Below, one piece after another: positions 5,973 through 7,309 of a DNA stretch of 7,309 nucleotides (its first letter is position 1; every line of letters begins with the position of its first letter). Origin of the DNA: an uncultured Mucispirillum sp. Its GTDB lineage: Bacteria; Chrysiogenota; Deferribacteres; Deferribacterales; Mucispirillaceae. The translations under genes and the position numbers were made by a program. Location of the stretch: contig CAMEOC010000048.1 in the NCBI GenBank assembly GCA_945929285.1, positions 1 through 7,309 on the forward strand. The letters are read 5' to 3'. The notes below the pieces were generated by a model, which was given only the letters and a program-made list of their open reading frames with translations, did not search any database and was not told the DNA's origin.

Positions 5973-7022
5973 ATGATTAAAAAATTTATAAAGTATTTAG
6001 CTATTTTTTTAGCTTTATTTACAGCTGTGGAAAGCTATGCTTACAATGTTACCACAACAGGTAAAGCAACCATTTCCAAAAACAGGCTGCGAGATGCCTA
6101 CCATTCTGCCATAAAAAATGCCCGTCTGGGAGCTATCCGCTGGTATTATAAAGAAAACAATCAAGATGTTAAAGTTACATATGAATATTTAAAATTTATT
6201 AGAAGCTACACTATTTTAGAGCAAAATATAGAAGAAGATGCTGTAGTTGTAAAACTTAGAATAGATTTAGATGATATAGCATTGCAAGATGCAAGTCTGC
6301 TTTTAAACCAGTATTCAGATACAGCAGTATATGTATACAGGGGTATAAATGAAGCTACTCTGCCAGATAAGCAGGTAAAAAATGCTATTACAACAGTTCT
6401 TTCATCAAAGCAATTTTCACTATCTAACCAGGCAAATTTTCTAGGAAAAATTACTGATATATCAGATAATACTCAAGTAGAAAAAGCTTTTAAAGGAATA
6501 GATACAAATGTTCTTTTAATTTTTGATTTTGAGCCTGTATTATCTTTTGAAAACTTTAAAGACAGTAATAATACATGCGAATTAACAACTACTGTTACAA
6601 TTAATGATAAAAAAGGCGAATCTAAAACGATTCAAATTGTAACAGGTTCAAACAATACAAACCCTGCATATTGTTATAATGATGCTGTAAAACAAGCCAC
6701 CAACGAAACCATAACTTATGTTCGTGAAAATATAGTAAAACTACCAGAATCAGTGGCAAAATTACAAAAATATGAAGTTAAGCTTATTAATGCAAATAAT
6801 TTTGTATTAACTAAAAATATAATGGATACTCTTTCTAAAAGAGGCTTAATAAAATCTTCAAAAACAGTTTCATACACTCAAAAAAGTGTAGTTTTTGAAG
6901 TGGAATCATATTTTTCTCCTGAAGAATTAGGTGGAAAAATAAAAAGCTCCCAATTACCAAAACAGCCTACAAAAATGGACTTTGGTAGAAAAGAGCTTGT
7001 GCTTGATTTTGCAGCAGAATAA
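5973..7022 (+). CDS. Exported protein of unknown function, FlgT/LPP20-like N-terminal region
   Basis: I do not recognise this 349-residue protein as a named family member. A signal peptide is clear: Lys-rich start, hydrophobic core from about residue 8 to 19, and likely cleavage after Ser-Tyr-Ala23, so it is periplasmic or outer-membrane associated and has no lipobox. The region about 25-100 has the pattern TGKATI followed by a helix with alanines every three or four residues, then alternating strands. This resembles the small N-terminal domain of FlgT and LPP20-type envelope proteins. A middle alpha/beta region (about 115-255) contains Cys202 and Cys234, a possible disulfide. A further small domain (about 265-320) follows, then a Lys/Pro-containing tail. 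The three-part layout recalls FlgT, a flagellar basal-body protein, but no flagellar gene is nearby. It has its own promoter and a strong ribosome site, and lies 11 nt before a DHH phosphoesterase gene. The functional assignment is weak; the gene itself is secure. Confidence 0.75.
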   Translation: MIKKFIKYLAIFLALFTAVESYAYNVTTTGKATISKNRLRDAYHSAIKNARLGAIRWYYKENNQDVKVTYEYLKFIRSYTILEQNIEEDAVVVKLRIDLDDIALQDASLLLNQYSDTAVYVYRGINEATLPDKQVKNAITTVLSSKQFSLSNQANFLGKITDISDNTQVEKAFKGIDTNVLLIFDFEPVLSFENFKDSNNTCELTTTVTINDKKGESKTIQIVTGSNNTNPAYCYNDAVKQATNETITYVRENIVKLPESVAKLQKYEVKLINANNFVLTKNIMDTLSKRGLIKSSKTVSYTQKSVVFEVESYFSPEELGGKIKSSQLPKQPTKMDFGRKELVLDFAAE

Positions 7023-7033
7023 AAGGTATAGAT

Positions 7034-7309
7034 ATGATAGAAAAATTATTAGAAGCAGTGAAATCAAAAAGAAAGGTTTTAATACAAACCCACAATAACC
7101 CAGACCCGGATACTATTGCTGCCGCATTTGCTTTAAAAAACTTGCTGGCATTAAAGCTAAAAAAACGGGTAACCATTGCATATATGGGTGTTATAGGCAG
7201 AGCTGAAAATAAGGAATTTGTTAAGCTTTGTAAGATAGATATGCACTATGTTACAAAACTAAATATATCTAGGTATGATTATTTTATACTGGTGGATACT
7301 CAGCCTGGG
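7034..7309 (+). CDS. DHH-family phosphoesterase (partial, 3' end outside window)
   Basis: The first 92 residues are visible and run open to the window edge. The start ATG is preceded by AAAAGG (7021-7026) with a 7-nt spacer. Residues 19-29 read THNNPDPDTIA, the N-terminal metal-binding motif of DHH phosphoesterases (RecJ/NrnA superfamily), with His20, Asp24 and Asp26 as expected Mn2+ ligands. Asp88 in VDTQPG matches the second conserved aspartate motif. The name-giving DHH triplet and the DHHA1 domain would lie downstream. The family includes NrnA-type nanoRNase/pAp phosphatases, cyclic-dinucleotide phosphodiesterases and RecJ exonucleases; the compact N-terminus and the HNNPDPD form fit an NrnA-like or uncharacterised branch better than RecJ. 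The exact substrate cannot be decided from this fragment. It is probably co-transcribed with the exported protein 11 nt upstream. Confidence 0.85.
   Translation, partial: MIEKLLEAVKSKRKVLIQTHNNPDPDTIAAAFALKNLLALKLKKRVTIAYMGVIGRAENKEFVKLCKIDMHYVTKLNISRYDYFILVDTQPG

Noticed and set aside
6967..7176. Reverse-strand 69-codon frame across the exported protein/DHH junction
   Set aside because: Overlaps the ends of two plus-strand genes and has no independent support.
1..7309. CRISPR array, insertion sequence, tRNA or rRNA gene
   Set aside because: No regularly spaced repeats, transposase-like frame, terminal inverted repeats or tRNA-like cloverleaf were seen; coding density is high and the genes are housekeeping.

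Overview
This window comes from an AT-rich (roughly 30% G+C by eye) bacterium with an outer membrane. The diderm assignment rests on a full-length LptD, the outer-membrane LPS translocon, and on a second exported protein with a signal peptide. Gene content, composition and protein style suggest a low-GC lineage such as Deferribacterota (for example a Mucispirillum-like gut organism). That placement is my inference and is not proven by anything in the window.

Layout. Bases 1-11 look like the first codons of a divergent minus-strand gene that lies almost wholly outside the window. Its strong extended -10 promoter sits at 49-57. Bases 12-182 are a very AT-rich divergent regulatory region with a 10-bp inverted repeat. 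All remaining genes are on the plus strand and form three probable transcription units. Unit 1 is pdxA (183-1142), ksgA/rsmA (1117-1935) and a DEDDh 3'-5' exonuclease (1916-2494), joined by 26-nt and 20-nt overlaps. Unit 2 is folC (2561-3703, TTG start) and lptD (3696-5912), which overlap by 8 nt; the promoter is TTGCAA-17-TATAAG at 2497-2525. Unit 3 is an exported protein of unknown function with FlgT/LPP20-like character (5973-7022) and a DHH-family phosphoesterase (7034 to the window end, truncated), 11 nt apart; the promoter is TTGCAA-17-TATAAT at 5919-5947.

Functions. The genes serve core housekeeping: PLP synthesis (PdxA), 16S rRNA dimethylation (KsgA), nucleic-acid 3' trimming or proofreading (exonuclease), folate synthesis and polyglutamylation (FolC), LPS insertion into the outer membrane (LptD), and small-nucleotide or phosphoester cleavage (DHH protein). 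pdxA, ksgA and lptD are also neighbours in enterobacteria (lptD-surA-pdxA-rsmA-apaGH), but here lptD is downstream and surA and apaGH are absent from the window. No mobile element, CRISPR array, rRNA or tRNA gene, or clear intrinsic terminator was seen.

No new defence or mobile system is visible. The most unusual signals are the complete absence of the tetramer GATC from 7.3 kb, strong CpG depletion with TGCC/GGCA enrichment, an unusual folC start with mini-ORFs ending on it, and the uncharacterised exported protein paired with a DHH phosphoesterase.
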